DNA from: Streptomyces sp. DH24
GTDB lineage: Bacteria; Actinomycetota; Actinomycetes; Streptomycetales; Streptomycetaceae
Assembly: GCF_029813775.1 (NCBI RefSeq)
Contig: NZ_JARVKW010000031.1
Location: forward strand, 16,111-80,110
Length of the DNA: 64,000 nt
Reading direction: 5' to 3'
Below the pieces are notes generated by a model that did no database searches, had not been told where the DNA came from, and saw only the letters and a list, made by a program, of their open reading frames with translations. Within the stretch, counting starts at the first letter, position 1. Every line of letters begins with the position of its first letter. The position numbers were made by a program, and so were the translations under genes. This document shows positions 1-8,772 of the stretch, in pieces.

Positions 1-777
1 ACCGCGGGCGACGGCTCGCCCGCCTTCCTGACGGCCGGGCACTGCGGCGTCGCGAGCGAGCAGTGGTCCGACGCGGAGAACGGGGCGCCGATCGCCACCG
101 TCGACCGGGCCACCTTCCCCGGCGCCGGCGACTTCGCGCTCGTCAGGTACGACGACCCGGACACCGAGGCGCCCAGCGAGGTGAACGCCGGCGGGCAGAC
201 CGTCCGGATCAGCGAGGCTGCCGAGGCAGTCGTCGGCCAGCAGGTGTTCCGGATGGGCAGCACCACGGGACTCGCCGACGGCCAGGTCCTCGGGCTCGAC
301 GCCACCGTCAACTACCCGGAGGGCACGGTCGCCGGGCTCATCCAGACCGACGTGTGCGCCGAACCGGGCGACAGCGGCGGCCCACTGTTCACCCGGGACG
401 GCCTCGCGACAGGCCTGACCTCGGGCGGCAGCGGTGACTGCACGGTCGGCGGCGAGACGTTCTTCCAGCCGGTCACCACGGCCCTGGAGGCGGTCGGCGC
501 GACCCTCGGCGACGGCGGCGACGGCGGCGAGGGCGACGCGGGCGCCGACGGCCAGGACGCCGGTGCCGGTGGTGACGAGGCAGGCGGTGCCGGTGATGGC
601 GCGGCAGACGGTGAGGGCGCGGGCGTCGGTGGTGACGCGGGCGTCGGTCACGACGAGACCGGCGGTGAGGACGCGGGCACCGGCGAGGAGCCCGGCGCGC
701 CCGGCACCGCGCCCGGCACCGCACCCGGCGCCGGACGCGGCAACGGCCTCGCGAACGGCCACGAGCGGACGGACTGA
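1..777 (+). CDS. Secreted trypsin-like serine protease (S1, streptogrisin-like), 3' part
   Basis: The gene enters from the left edge, so the start, signal peptide and propeptide are not visible; 258 codons are seen. All three catalytic residues are present: His in LTAGHCG (nt 40-42), Asp in GDFALVRY (nt 130-132) and Ser in CAEPGDSGGPLF (nt 373-375). The fold is the alpha-lytic protease/streptogrisin type of S1 peptidase, a family of secreted enzymes. After the protease domain (about nt 500) comes a roughly 90-residue low-complexity tail of Gly, Ala, Asp and Glu ending in Pro/Gly-rich sequence, probably a linker that is normally exposed; no membrane segment or cell-wall sorting motif follows it. 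A paralogue with the same EGTV-GLI-TDVCAEPGDSGGPLF pattern lies at 33289-34659. Confidence 0.88.
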   Translation, partial: TAGDGSPAFLTAGHCGVASEQWSDAENGAPIATVDRATFPGAGDFALVRYDDPDTEAPSEVNAGGQTVRISEAAEAVVGQQVFRMGSTTGLADGQVLGLDATVNYPEGTVAGLIQTDVCAEPGDSGGPLFTRDGLATGLTSGGSGDCTVGGETFFQPVTTALEAVGATLGDGGDGGEGDAGADGQDAGAGGDEAGGAGDGAADGEGAGVGGDAGVGHDETGGEDAGTGEEPGAPGTAPGTAPGAGRGNGLANGHERTD

Positions 778-800
778 CCCACCCGCAGCGCGGCACCACG

Positions 801-847
801 CCGACGGTTCCGCGCCGCACGGCTCGGTACCGACGGTTCCGCGCCGC
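801..847. repeat. 18-bp direct repeat between convergent genes
   Basis: An 18-bp sequence (CCGACGGTTCCGCGCCGC) occurs at 801-818 and again at 830-847, a 29-bp period, in the intergenic stretch after the protease. It is probably local duplication; no function is evident. Confidence 0.5.
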
Positions 848-934
848 TCGGCACCCAGGCACCGCTCGGCCACACCCGCGGTTCCGGCCGGGCGGTGGCC
901 GGTCCGGCTCCTCGGCGGGAGGCCGGACCGGCTC

Positions 935-3121
935 TCACCCGTCGCCCCGGGCCCGCAGCAGCAACAGGGCGATGTCGTCGAGCCGTTCGCCCTCGCGCGC
1001 GTTCCCGTGCACGAGGGCGTCGGCCAGCTCGTCCAGGGGCAGGTCCCCGGCGTCGGACAGGCGGCGGCCGAGCGCCGCGAGCGCGTCCTCGAAGTCCACG
1101 CCTGGGGACTCGACCAGCCCGTCGGTGTAGAGGACCAGCAGACTGCCGGGGGAGAGGTCGACCTCCGTCGTCGGGTACGAGGCCGACGCGTCGATCCCCA
1201 GCAGCGGGCCACCGGCGAGATCCAGCACCCGCACCCGCCCGTCCGGACGTCGCAGCAGCGGCGGCGGATGACCCGCACGGGCCATCACGGCCCGCCCCCG
1301 CTCCCGGTCGAGCCGCAGATAGAGGCAGCTCGCGAAGAGATCGGAGCCGAGGTCGATCAGCAGCCGGTTGGTGCTGCTCATCACCTCCTCCGGGGCCTGC
1401 CCCACGGCCGTGTACGCCCGCACCGCCGTGCGGAGCTGCCCCATCAGCCCCGCCGCCGTCACGTTGTGCCCCTGTACGTCCCCGATCACCGCGGCCGCCA
1501 TCCCGGACACCGGCACCAGGTCGTAGAAGTCGCCCCCGATGTCCATGCCCTGCGTGGCCGGCAGATAGCGGGCCGCCGTCTCGAAGCCCGGCAGCGGCGC
1601 CAGCGAGTGCGGCAGCAGCGCCTCCTGCAGGCCGTGCGCCAGCCGGTGCTTCGCGTCGTACAGCAGGGCCCGCTCCAGGGCCTGCGCGATCATGCCGGCC
1701 AGACTCGTCAGCACCGCCCGTTCGTCCGCCGGGAACGGATGCGGCTCGGCGTACGCCAGCACGAGGGTGCCCACCGGCCGCCCGGAGGCCATCAGCGGCA
1801 GGTACGCCCACGCCGCGTTCCCGTCGGGCGTCTCGCGCCGCGCCGGATACAGGCGCTCCAGCTCCTCCTGCGACTCCAGGAACGCCGGCACGCCCGTCCG
1901 CAGGACCTGCGTGCCCGGCGTCCGCTCGGTGAGCAGCATGCCGTCGAACCGCTCCACGATCCGCGGATCGGGATACCCGCGGTGTCCCAGCACGTGCATG
2001 CGGCCCACCCGGGAACCGAGCACGACCAGCGCCGTGCAGCCCACGGCCGGCGCGACGTCGTCCGCCACCCGCTGCACCACGTCCTGCGCGCTCACCGCCT
2101 CCGTCAGCGCGCTGGCCAGCGTGAGCACCTGCGTGATGGTGACCAGCCGGGGTGCGGCGGCACGGTGTCGCGCCGTCCGGTTCAGCTCCGTCACCGCCCG
2201 GGCCCGGCTGACGCGCACGCTCAGCCCGGTGGTGCTCGGATACAGCCGGAACGACAGCCAGTCGCCGGGCGGCCGCAGCGCCACGAACGAGGTCGTGTGC
2301 TGGCTGATCAGCGCGGCCCGGTACCGGTCCTCGTACACCGGGTCGTTCAGCCACGGCACCGACACCCACAGCGGGGTGCCGAGCAGCTCGCCGACCTGCG
2401 CGCCCATCAGCTCCGCCGCCGCCGGGTTGGCGAACGTCACCCGCCCGTGCAGATCGAGCGAGCACAGCCCGTACGGCAGCCGCGACACCATCCGCGCCGC
2501 CTCCACCGAGCCCAGCGTGTGGGCCGCGCCCCGCAGCGCCGGCTCGGCCGACAGATCGGGCTCGGGGTGCACCGGGCGGTTCTCCTCGGCGGCCCGCTCC
2601 AGGCGCAGCGCCAGCCGTTCGCAGCCCGCGCGCAGATGGTCGCGCTCCCCTTTCGACAGCTCCGGCGGATGCGAACCGGGCCAGGTCACGAAGACCGATC
2701 CGTACGCCCGGGAGGCGGTCGCGACCGGCAGCGCGGCCAGCGCGAAGGGATAGGGCAGCACCATGGCGATGCGCGGGAAACGGCGCGCCATCTCCTCCTC
2801 GCCGCCCACCCACACCAGCCGCCGCTCGCGCAGCGCCTCGGCGACCGGGACCGGCGCGCTCAGGCCCACCCGTTCCCACGGCGCCGCGAAGACCCGGGGC
2901 AGCCCCGCCATCACCGCCATCTCCAGCACCGGCTCGTCCGGCGCCAGCAGATACACGGCACCCGAGTGGGCGTGCACCTCGTCCATCATCGAGGCCAGCG
3001 CGAGGGAGAGCAGCGGGCGGCCGGGCGGCGTCCGTGCGTCCGCGGAAGCCCGTGCCGGTGACGGCCCGTCCGGCACGCCGACCACCTCCTCGCCCGGCGC
3101 AGTGACGGTTCCAGGCCTCAA
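935..3121 (-). CDS. SpoIIE/PP2C serine phosphatase with GAF and PAS sensor domains
   Basis: A 728-residue soluble protein. From the N-terminus it has a GAF-like domain (about 20-175), a PAS domain (about 200-310, with YGLCSLDLHGRVTFANPAAAELMG starting it), a second GAF (about 330-490) and a C-terminal SpoIIE-type PP2C phosphatase domain (about 505-728). Metal-binding signatures are visible as DIGGDFYD, VIGDVQGH, YTDGLVE and DDIALLL. In Streptomyces such proteins dephosphorylate anti-sigma antagonists in partner-switching cascades. The annotated start is a TTG at 3121 preceded by GGGAGG; a GTG at 3076 preceded by GAGGAGG is equally plausible and would remove 15 residues. It is divergent from a related phosphatase starting near 3379. 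No HATPase domain is present, unlike its neighbour. The ligand sensed is unknown. Confidence 0.9.
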   Translation of the reverse strand: MRPGTVTAPGEEVVGVPDGPSPARASADARTPPGRPLLSLALASMMDEVHAHSGAVYLLAPDEPVLEMAVMAGLPRVFAAPWERVGLSAPVPVAEALRERRLVWVGGEEEMARRFPRIAMVLPYPFALAALPVATASRAYGSVFVTWPGSHPPELSKGERDHLRAGCERLALRLERAAEENRPVHPEPDLSAEPALRGAAHTLGSVEAARMVSRLPYGLCSLDLHGRVTFANPAAAELMGAQVGELLGTPLWVSVPWLNDPVYEDRYRAALISQHTTSFVALRPPGDWLSFRLYPSTTGLSVRVSRARAVTELNRTARHRAAAPRLVTITQVLTLASALTEAVSAQDVVQRVADDVAPAVGCTALVVLGSRVGRMHVLGHRGYPDPRIVERFDGMLLTERTPGTQVLRTGVPAFLESQEELERLYPARRETPDGNAAWAYLPLMASGRPVGTLVLAYAEPHPFPADERAVLTSLAGMIAQALERALLYDAKHRLAHGLQEALLPHSLAPLPGFETAARYLPATQGMDIGGDFYDLVPVSGMAAAVIGDVQGHNVTAAGLMGQLRTAVRAYTAVGQAPEEVMSSTNRLLIDLGSDLFASCLYLRLDRERGRAVMARAGHPPPLLRRPDGRVRVLDLAGGPLLGIDASASYPTTEVDLSPGSLLVLYTDGLVESPGVDFEDALAALGRRLSDAGDLPLDELADALVHGNAREGERLDDIALLLLRARGDG

Positions 3122-3378
3122 ATCTCCCTCCCCGGCCCCCGTTCCGCACCACGAACGGCCGGCCGCCCCGACCGGCCCGCGCGGGCGTCATACGGGGTGG
3201 GGGTACGTACGCCCTGTGCGCCCCCGCGTACCCGTACCACCGGACCGTGCCACCACCAGGCCGTGCCGCGGGGCCGGGCCGCGGCCACCGCGGAACGTCC
3301 GCAGGGGCTGCGCGGGCGCGGCATAAGCGCTGTAATGACGGCGTGGCCAGTGAGGACGCGGCGGGACGCGGAGCGACG

Positions 3379-5781
3379 ATGCCGCGTGCCGAGACGGCCC
3401 TGAGGACCCTCACCTCGGCCCCCGCCTCACCCGAACGGACGCGCCGCGTGCTGGAACAGGCGCTGGTCTTCGCGGGGGCGGCGTTCGTCGGCGTCTACAC
3501 CCCCGGCGAGGACCCCCAGCTGCTGTGCCTGGTGGAGTCGGCCGGCGTGCCGAGAACCCTGTACGGCGTCCGCGACAGTTATCCGATCGCCGGGCACTCC
3601 CCGGTCGCCGACGCGCACCGCGCCGGGCAGGCGGTGTGGCGGTGCCCCGCCGAACTCGCCGAATCGGCCGAGTCCCGGCGCGTGCCGTCCCGCGAGTTCT
3701 TCGTCGGCGCGCTGCCCCTGCGCGGCGAGCACAGCGGCGGCCTCCTCGCCGTCAGCGAGGCCCCCGACGGTTTCGACACCGACGAACGCAAGTGCCTGGA
3801 GCTCATCGCCGAGGCCGTCGTCTGGTCCGCCCCGGCCGCCGCGGCCGAGGGCGAGGAACTGCGGTCCAACGCCTTCAGCCTCGCCATGGACAGCGGCCGG
3901 GTCGAGGTCGGCGACGACATCCTCGAACTGTTCGGCATGGCCCGCACCCGCTTCGACGGCCGGGTCGAGACCCTCCTCGGCCTCACCGTGCCCGAGGACC
4001 TGCCGTCGCTGATGTCGGTGGTGGAGGCCGACCACATGTCGATCGGCGACCGCGAACTGGAGTTCCGCGTCCTCCAGCCGGACGGCCCGCCCCGGTGGCT
4101 GCGGCTGCGCGGCCGGCTGGTGCCCGGCGGCGACGGCCGGTCGCCGCGGCTCGTCGGCACCGTCGTGGACGCCTCCAAGACGCGCTCCGACGTCACCGAC
4201 GTGGCCCGCGTGCAGCGCCTGGCCGCCGCGCTGGCCACCGCCGGCACCGTCCGTGACGTCAGCCAGGCCGTCGTGTCCGCGCTGCGCGGCCCGCTGCACG
4301 CCGACCGGATCGCGCTCGCGGAACTGGAGGGCGACCGCCTCGTCGTCACCGTCCTGGACCCGCCCGAACCCGAGTCGTGGCCCGAGCTGTGGCGCCTGGA
4401 GTGGCGCACCGAGTGGCCCGACGCGCCGGTGCGCGCCATGCCCACCCTCGCCGCCGCGCTGCGCGACGGCCGCGCGGCGATCTGGCCCGCGGGCACCGCC
4501 CTGGAACCCGCCCTCGCCGAGGTCGGCCCCGGCGGCCTCGCCGTACTGCCGCTGCCCGCCGGGGGCCGCATGGCCGGCGCCTGCCTGATCGGCTGGGACA
4601 CCCCGCACGACTTCGGACCCGACGAGCGCGCCCTGCTCACCGCCTCCGCCGGGCTGGCCGGCCAGGCCCTGATGCGGGCCCACGCCTTCGACGCCGAGCA
4701 CGAACTGGTCGGCATGCTGCAACGCCAGCTGCTGCCCCGCCGCCTGCCGAAACTCCCCGGCGCGGTCGCCGTCGCCCGCTACCTGCCCAGCACGGCCGGC
4801 CTGGAACTCGGCGGCGACTGGTACGACGTCATCCCGCTCGTCGACAACCACGTGGCCCTCGTGATCGGCGACGTCCAGGGCCACAGCGCCGCCGCGGCCA
4901 CCCTGATGGGCCAGATGCGCACCGCGCTGCGCGCCTACGCCACCGAAGGGCACCCGCCGGACGTGGTCGTCTCGCACGCCAACCGCCTCCTGACGGAGAT
5001 GGAGACCGACCTCTTCGCCACCTGCGCCTACGTCGACATCGACATGGAGGAGGGCACCGCCTGGTGCGTGCGCGCCGGGCACCTGCCGCCGGTGCTGCGC
5101 CACCCCGGCGGCGAGACGGAGATCGCGGAGGCGGAGGGCGGCCCGCCGCTCGGCGTCACGGCGCGGGCCGACTTCCCCATGAGCCCGCTCAGGCTGCGGC
5201 CCGGCACGGTGATCGCCCTGGCCACGGACGGGCTGGTGGAAACCCCCGAGACCGACATCGACACCGGCATGGACCGGCTCGCCCACGAGCTGGCCGTCTC
5301 CGACCCCGCGCACCTCGGACTCGTCGCCGACGCCCTCCTCGGCAACGCCGGACGCGGCGACGACGTCGCCCTGCTCCTGGTGCGCTACGACGGCATGGCC
5401 CGCCGTCCCCAGCGCGAGAGCTGGACGGTGTGGCGCGTCCCCGAGGCCGTGCGGCACGCCCGCCGTTTCACCCGCCGCACCCTGCGCGCCTGGGGCGTGA
5501 CACGCGAGATCGACACGATCCTCCTCGTGGTCTCCGAACTCGTCACCAACGCCCTCGCGCACACCGGCGGCCAGGTCCGCCTCGACCTCACCCTGGTCAA
5601 CGGCCGGGTGCGCGTCGCGGTCGCCGACGCCTCGCCCCGCAGCCCGGTCAAGCCGACCAGCATCGGCTGGGAGGCGACCGGCGGGCGCGGCATCCTGCTG
5701 GTGGAGGCCATGTCGGCGGCCTGGGGGACGGTGCCCGTCAGCGGCGGCAAGCAGGTGTGGAGCGAGATCGCGGTCAAATGA
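3379..5781 (+). CDS. SpoIIE/PP2C phosphatase fused to an anti-sigma-type HATPase domain
   Basis: About 800 residues. Domains in order: GAF-like (about 15-150), PAS (about 170-285), GAF (about 300-440), SpoIIE phosphatase (about 455-665; LGGDWYDVIPL, VIGDVQGHS, ATDGLVETP, DDVALLLV) and a C-terminal RsbW-like ATPase/kinase domain (about 670-800; N-box VVSELVTNALAHTGG, G-box GGRGILLVEA). The fusion puts a phosphatase and a putative protein kinase for the same STAS-type antagonists in one chain, an architecture common in Streptomyces and not in Bacillus. ATG 3379 is chosen because GGAG lies 5 nt upstream; an in-frame GTG at 3343 is possible. It is divergent from the phosphatase at 935-3121, which has a similar sensor core, suggesting duplication. 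Confidence 0.9.
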   Translation: MPRAETALRTLTSAPASPERTRRVLEQALVFAGAAFVGVYTPGEDPQLLCLVESAGVPRTLYGVRDSYPIAGHSPVADAHRAGQAVWRCPAELAESAESRRVPSREFFVGALPLRGEHSGGLLAVSEAPDGFDTDERKCLELIAEAVVWSAPAAAAEGEELRSNAFSLAMDSGRVEVGDDILELFGMARTRFDGRVETLLGLTVPEDLPSLMSVVEADHMSIGDRELEFRVLQPDGPPRWLRLRGRLVPGGDGRSPRLVGTVVDASKTRSDVTDVARVQRLAAALATAGTVRDVSQAVVSALRGPLHADRIALAELEGDRLVVTVLDPPEPESWPELWRLEWRTEWPDAPVRAMPTLAAALRDGRAAIWPAGTALEPALAEVGPGGLAVLPLPAGGRMAGACLIGWDTPHDFGPDERALLTASAGLAGQALMRAHAFDAEHELVGMLQRQLLPRRLPKLPGAVAVARYLPSTAGLELGGDWYDVIPLVDNHVALVIGDVQGHSAAAATLMGQMRTALRAYATEGHPPDVVVSHANRLLTEMETDLFATCAYVDIDMEEGTAWCVRAGHLPPVLRHPGGETEIAEAEGGPPLGVTARADFPMSPLRLRPGTVIALATDGLVETPETDIDTGMDRLAHELAVSDPAHLGLVADALLGNAGRGDDVALLLVRYDGMARRPQRESWTVWRVPEAVRHARRFTRRTLRAWGVTREIDTILLVVSELVTNALAHTGGQVRLDLTLVNGRVRVAVADASPRSPVKPTSIGWEATGGRGILLVEAMSAAWGTVPVSGGKQVWSEIAVK

Positions 5782-5931
5782 CGCCCCGCCGGCCGCTGGT
5801 TGCGCGTTCCGCGAGATGTTGCGGCGAGGTGCGCGCGGCGGATTCCCGGGTACCCGACATCTCTGACGGCCGGCACGGCGGTCCACCCGGTGATCGGGTG
5901 GCGGGCCGGCCGAGCGGGACGGTGAGAAGCC

Positions 5932-6354
5932 ATGACCCAGCACGTGCGCGACATCATGACCGGCGCGCCGGTGACCGTGGAACCACAGTCGTCCGTCGCC
6001 GCGGTGGCCCGCATCATGCGCGACCAGAACCTCGGCGCCGTCCTCGTCACGGACGGCGACCGGCTGCGTGGCCTGGTCACCGACCGCGACCTGGTGGTGA
6101 GGTCCGTCGCCGAGGGCGGAGACCCGGAAAGCACCACCGTGGCGGGCGCGTGCAGCGACACCGAGCTGGTGACGGTGTCGCCGGACGACGATCTCGACCA
6201 CGTGGTGGAGCTGATGCGGGAACACGCCGTGCGCCGGGTGCCCGTCGTCGAGGACGGCCACCCGGTCGGCATCGTCTCCCTCGGGGACCTCGCCATGGAA
6301 CGCGACCCCGAATCCGCGCTCGGCGACATCAGCGTGGCCCGGCCCAACGACTGA
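5932..6354 (+). CDS. CBS-domain pair protein
   Basis: A 140-residue protein made almost entirely of two CBS motifs (about 5-60 and 75-130), each with the pattern V-x-D-x2-GIVS/LVTDRD near its end. Such tandems form a Bateman module that binds adenine nucleotides or similar ligands; small free-standing versions are common in actinobacteria and their partner is generally unknown. The start ATG is preceded by GGTGAGAAGCC. It lies 150 bp after the phosphatase/HATPase gene and may be cotranscribed with it. No enzymatic domain is attached. Confidence 0.87.
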   Translation: MTQHVRDIMTGAPVTVEPQSSVAAVARIMRDQNLGAVLVTDGDRLRGLVTDRDLVVRSVAEGGDPESTTVAGACSDTELVTVSPDDDLDHVVELMREHAVRRVPVVEDGHPVGIVSLGDLAMERDPESALGDISVARPND

Positions 6355-6442
6355 GGCCGGTCGCCCTCGTACGCCCGGGGAGGCGAACATCCGTGCCCTC
6401 CCACGGAACAACTGACGGAAGCAGAAGGGAAGTCGAGGCGCC

Positions 6443-6622
6443 GTGATCGCGCAGCCGCAGGAGAAGACAGCCGCCCGCCGGCCCGAGACGGGCTGGTCAA
6501 GGGCCCGCCGCCTGCGGGGCAGGAACGCCCTGCGCACCTGGGTCCCCGCCGTCGCGGACCGTGACCTGTCCCGCGGGGCCGACGGGGTCCCGGAGGGCAA
6601 CATCGTGCGGGGCGAGGACTGA
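6443..6622 (+). CDS. Small basic hypothetical protein (59 aa)
   Basis: A 60-codon frame from GTG to TGA with strong G/C third-position bias, following the CBS gene by 88 bp. An AGAAGGGAAG stretch lies upstream of the GTG. The peptide is rich in Arg (for example RPETGWSRARRLRGRNALR) with an acidic end, and has no membrane segment or recognised domain. I do not recognise it. The support is codon bias and position only, so it could be a chance frame in transcribed leader sequence. Confidence 0.42.
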   Translation: MIAQPQEKTAARRPETGWSRARRLRGRNALRTWVPAVADRDLSRGADGVPEGNIVRGED

Positions 6623-6727
6623 CCCCGCGACGGCAACCGGCGTCACCGAGAATTCAGCCGATCGAAGGTCGCAGGAAACCGGCCAGATCCCGATACTTCA
6701 TCGGAGATCACGGCTAAGGTGAGCCAG

Positions 6728-7795
6728 ATGAAGGCTCTCGTACTGTCCGGTGGCGCCGGAACACGGTTGAGGCCGATCACGCACACTTCGGCCAAACAGC
6801 TCGTGCCGGTCGCCAACAAGGCGGTGCTCTTCTACGGGCTGGAATCCATCGCCGAGGCCGGCATCACCGATGTCGGGATGATCGTCGGCGACACGGCCGC
6901 GGAGATCGAAGAAGCGGTCGGCGACGGATCGAAGTTCGGCCTGAAGATCACCTACATCCCGCAGGAGCGCCCCCTGGGCCTCGCCCACGCCGTACTGATA
7001 GCCCGGGAGTACCTGGGCGACGACGACTTCGTGATGTACCTCGGCGACAACTTCATCGTCGGCGGCATCACCGACCTCGTCGAGGAGTTCCGCGAGAACC
7101 GCCCCGACGCGCAGATCCTCCTCACCCGCGTCGCCGACCCCCGCGCCTTCGGAGTCGCCGAACTGGACGACGCCGGGCAGGTGATCGGCCTGGAGGAGAA
7201 GCCGGAGAACCCCAAGAGCGACCTCGCCCTGGTCGGCGTGTACCTGTTCACGCCCGCCATCCACGAGGCCGTCCGCTCCATCGAGCCGTCCTGGCGCGGC
7301 GAGTTGGAGATCACCCACGCCATCCAGCGCCTGATCGACCGCAGCGCCGACGTGCGCTGCACGGTCATCCGGGGCTACTGGAAGGACACCGGCAACGTCG
7401 TCGACATGCTCGAGGTGAACCGCACGGTCCTGGAGAGCATGGACCGCCGCATCGACGGCGAGGTCGACGCCGGCTCCGAGACCATCGGACGCGTGATCGT
7501 GGAAGAGGGCGCGCGGATCGTCAACTCCCGCATCGTCGGCCCCGTGGTGATCGGCGCCGGAACGGTCGTCAGCGACTCCTACGTCGGGCCCTACACGTCC
7601 ATCGCGGAGAACTGCCGCATCGCCGACAGCGAGCTGGAGTTCTCCATAGTGCTGCGGGACTCCTCGATCCACGGGGTGGGCCGGATCGAGTCCTCGCTGA
7701 TCGGCCGGCACGTGAAGGTGACCCCGGCGCCCAGCGTGCCCAGCGCCCACCGTCTCGTCCTCGGCGACCACAGCAAGGTGCAGATCCACACATGA
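6728..7795 (+). CDS. rmlA: Glucose-1-phosphate thymidylyltransferase, long form
   Basis: Makes dTDP-glucose from dTTP and glucose-1-phosphate, the first step to dTDP-L-rhamnose and other deoxysugars. The nucleotidyltransferase domain starts with KALVLSGGAGTRLRP and contains the LGDNF metal/nucleotide motif near residue 110 and WKDTGN near 218. At 355 residues it is longer than the common 290-residue RmlA: residues about 255-355 form a left-handed beta-helix of hexapeptide type (IVNSRIVGPVVIGAGTVV region), like the StrD-type enzymes of actinomycetes. ATG 6728 is preferred over GTG 6719 because AAGGTGAG precedes it. The stop overlaps the rmlB start as ATGA, so rmlA-rmlB-rmlD form an operon. Confidence 0.93.
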   Translation: MKALVLSGGAGTRLRPITHTSAKQLVPVANKAVLFYGLESIAEAGITDVGMIVGDTAAEIEEAVGDGSKFGLKITYIPQERPLGLAHAVLIAREYLGDDDFVMYLGDNFIVGGITDLVEEFRENRPDAQILLTRVADPRAFGVAELDDAGQVIGLEEKPENPKSDLALVGVYLFTPAIHEAVRSIEPSWRGELEITHAIQRLIDRSADVRCTVIRGYWKDTGNVVDMLEVNRTVLESMDRRIDGEVDAGSETIGRVIVEEGARIVNSRIVGPVVIGAGTVVSDSYVGPYTSIAENCRIADSELEFSIVLRDSSIHGVGRIESSLIGRHVKVTPAPSVPSAHRLVLGDHSKVQIHT

Positions 7796-8772
7796 ACCTC
7801 CTCGTCACCGGCGCCGCCGGCTTCATCGGCTCGCGCTACGTCCGCACCCTCCTGGAATCCGACGCGCCCGACGCGCCGCGGATCATCGTGCTGGACAAGC
7901 TGACCTACGCGGGCACCCTCGACAACCTCGAACTGGACCACCCGCGCCTGGAGTTCGTCCAGGGCGACATCCGCGACGGCGAACTCGTCGACAAGCTGAT
8001 GTCGCAGGCGGACCAGGTGGTGCACTTCGCGGCCGAGTCCCACGTGGACCGCTCCATCCTCACCGCGGCCGACTTCGTCCTCACCAACGTCGTCGGCACG
8101 CAGACCCTCCTCGACGCCGCCCTGCGGCACCGCGTCGAGCCGTTCGTGCACGTCTCCACGGACGAGGTGTACGGCTCGATCGAGACCGGCTCGGCGACCG
8201 AGGAGTACCCCCTCGACCCCAGTTCCCCGTACTCCGCCTCCAAGGCGTCCTCCGACCTGTTCGCCCTGGCCTACCACCACACCCACGGTCTGGACGTGCG
8301 GGTCACCCGCTGCTCCAACAACTACGGCCCGCACCAGTTCCCCGAGAAGGTCATCCCCCTCTTCGTCACCAACCTCCTCGACGGCAAGAAGGTCCCGCTG
8401 TACGGCGAGGGCCTCAACGTCCGCGACTGGCTGTACGTCGACGACCACTGCCTCGGCGTCGACCTGGTGCGCACCAAGGGCCGGCCCGGCGAGATCTACA
8501 ACATCGGCGGCGGCACCGAACTGACCAACAAGGACCTCACCGGACTCCTCCTGGAGGCCTGCGGCGCCGACTGGGACAGCGTCGAGTACGTCGCCGACCG
8601 CAAGGGCCACGACCTGCGCTACTCCGTGGACTGGAGCAAGGCCCGCGACGAGCTCGGCTACCGCCCGCGGCACGACTTCGCCACCGGCCTCGACGCCACC
8701 GTCGCCTGGTACCGGGACAACCGCGCCTGGTGGGAACCCCTCAAGCGGCGCGTCGCCGAGGAGCGCGCATGA
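7792..8772 (+). CDS. rmlB: dTDP-glucose 4,6-dehydratase
   Basis: Second enzyme of dTDP-L-rhamnose synthesis, converting dTDP-glucose to dTDP-4-keto-6-deoxyglucose. The 326-residue extended SDR shows the NAD-binding TGAAGFIGSRYVRTLL at the N-terminus, HFAAESHVDRSI, the catalytic STDEVYG with the Thr-Asp-Glu triad, and SPYSASKASSD with the catalytic YxxxK. Length matches the family. Its ATG overlaps the rmlA stop and its TGA overlaps the rmlD start, both as ATGA, which argues for translational coupling. Confidence 0.95.
   Translation: MNLLVTGAAGFIGSRYVRTLLESDAPDAPRIIVLDKLTYAGTLDNLELDHPRLEFVQGDIRDGELVDKLMSQADQVVHFAAESHVDRSILTAADFVLTNVVGTQTLLDAALRHRVEPFVHVSTDEVYGSIETGSATEEYPLDPSSPYSASKASSDLFALAYHHTHGLDVRVTRCSNNYGPHQFPEKVIPLFVTNLLDGKKVPLYGEGLNVRDWLYVDDHCLGVDLVRTKGRPGEIYNIGGGTELTNKDLTGLLLEACGADWDSVEYVADRKGHDLRYSVDWSKARDELGYRPRHDFATGLDATVAWYRDNRAWWEPLKRRVAEERA

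Noticed and set aside
434..3061. Very long open frame on + strand antisense to the first SpoIIE phosphatase
   Set aside because: High-GC antisense shadow: Arg/His/Gln-rich composition, no domain, and the minus strand shows full GAF-PAS-PP2C homology.
3427..6636. 1069-residue open frame on the minus strand across the second phosphatase and CBS gene
   Set aside because: Composition is shadow-like (Gly, Asp, His, Val runs) and it spans several genes with clear homology on the other strand.
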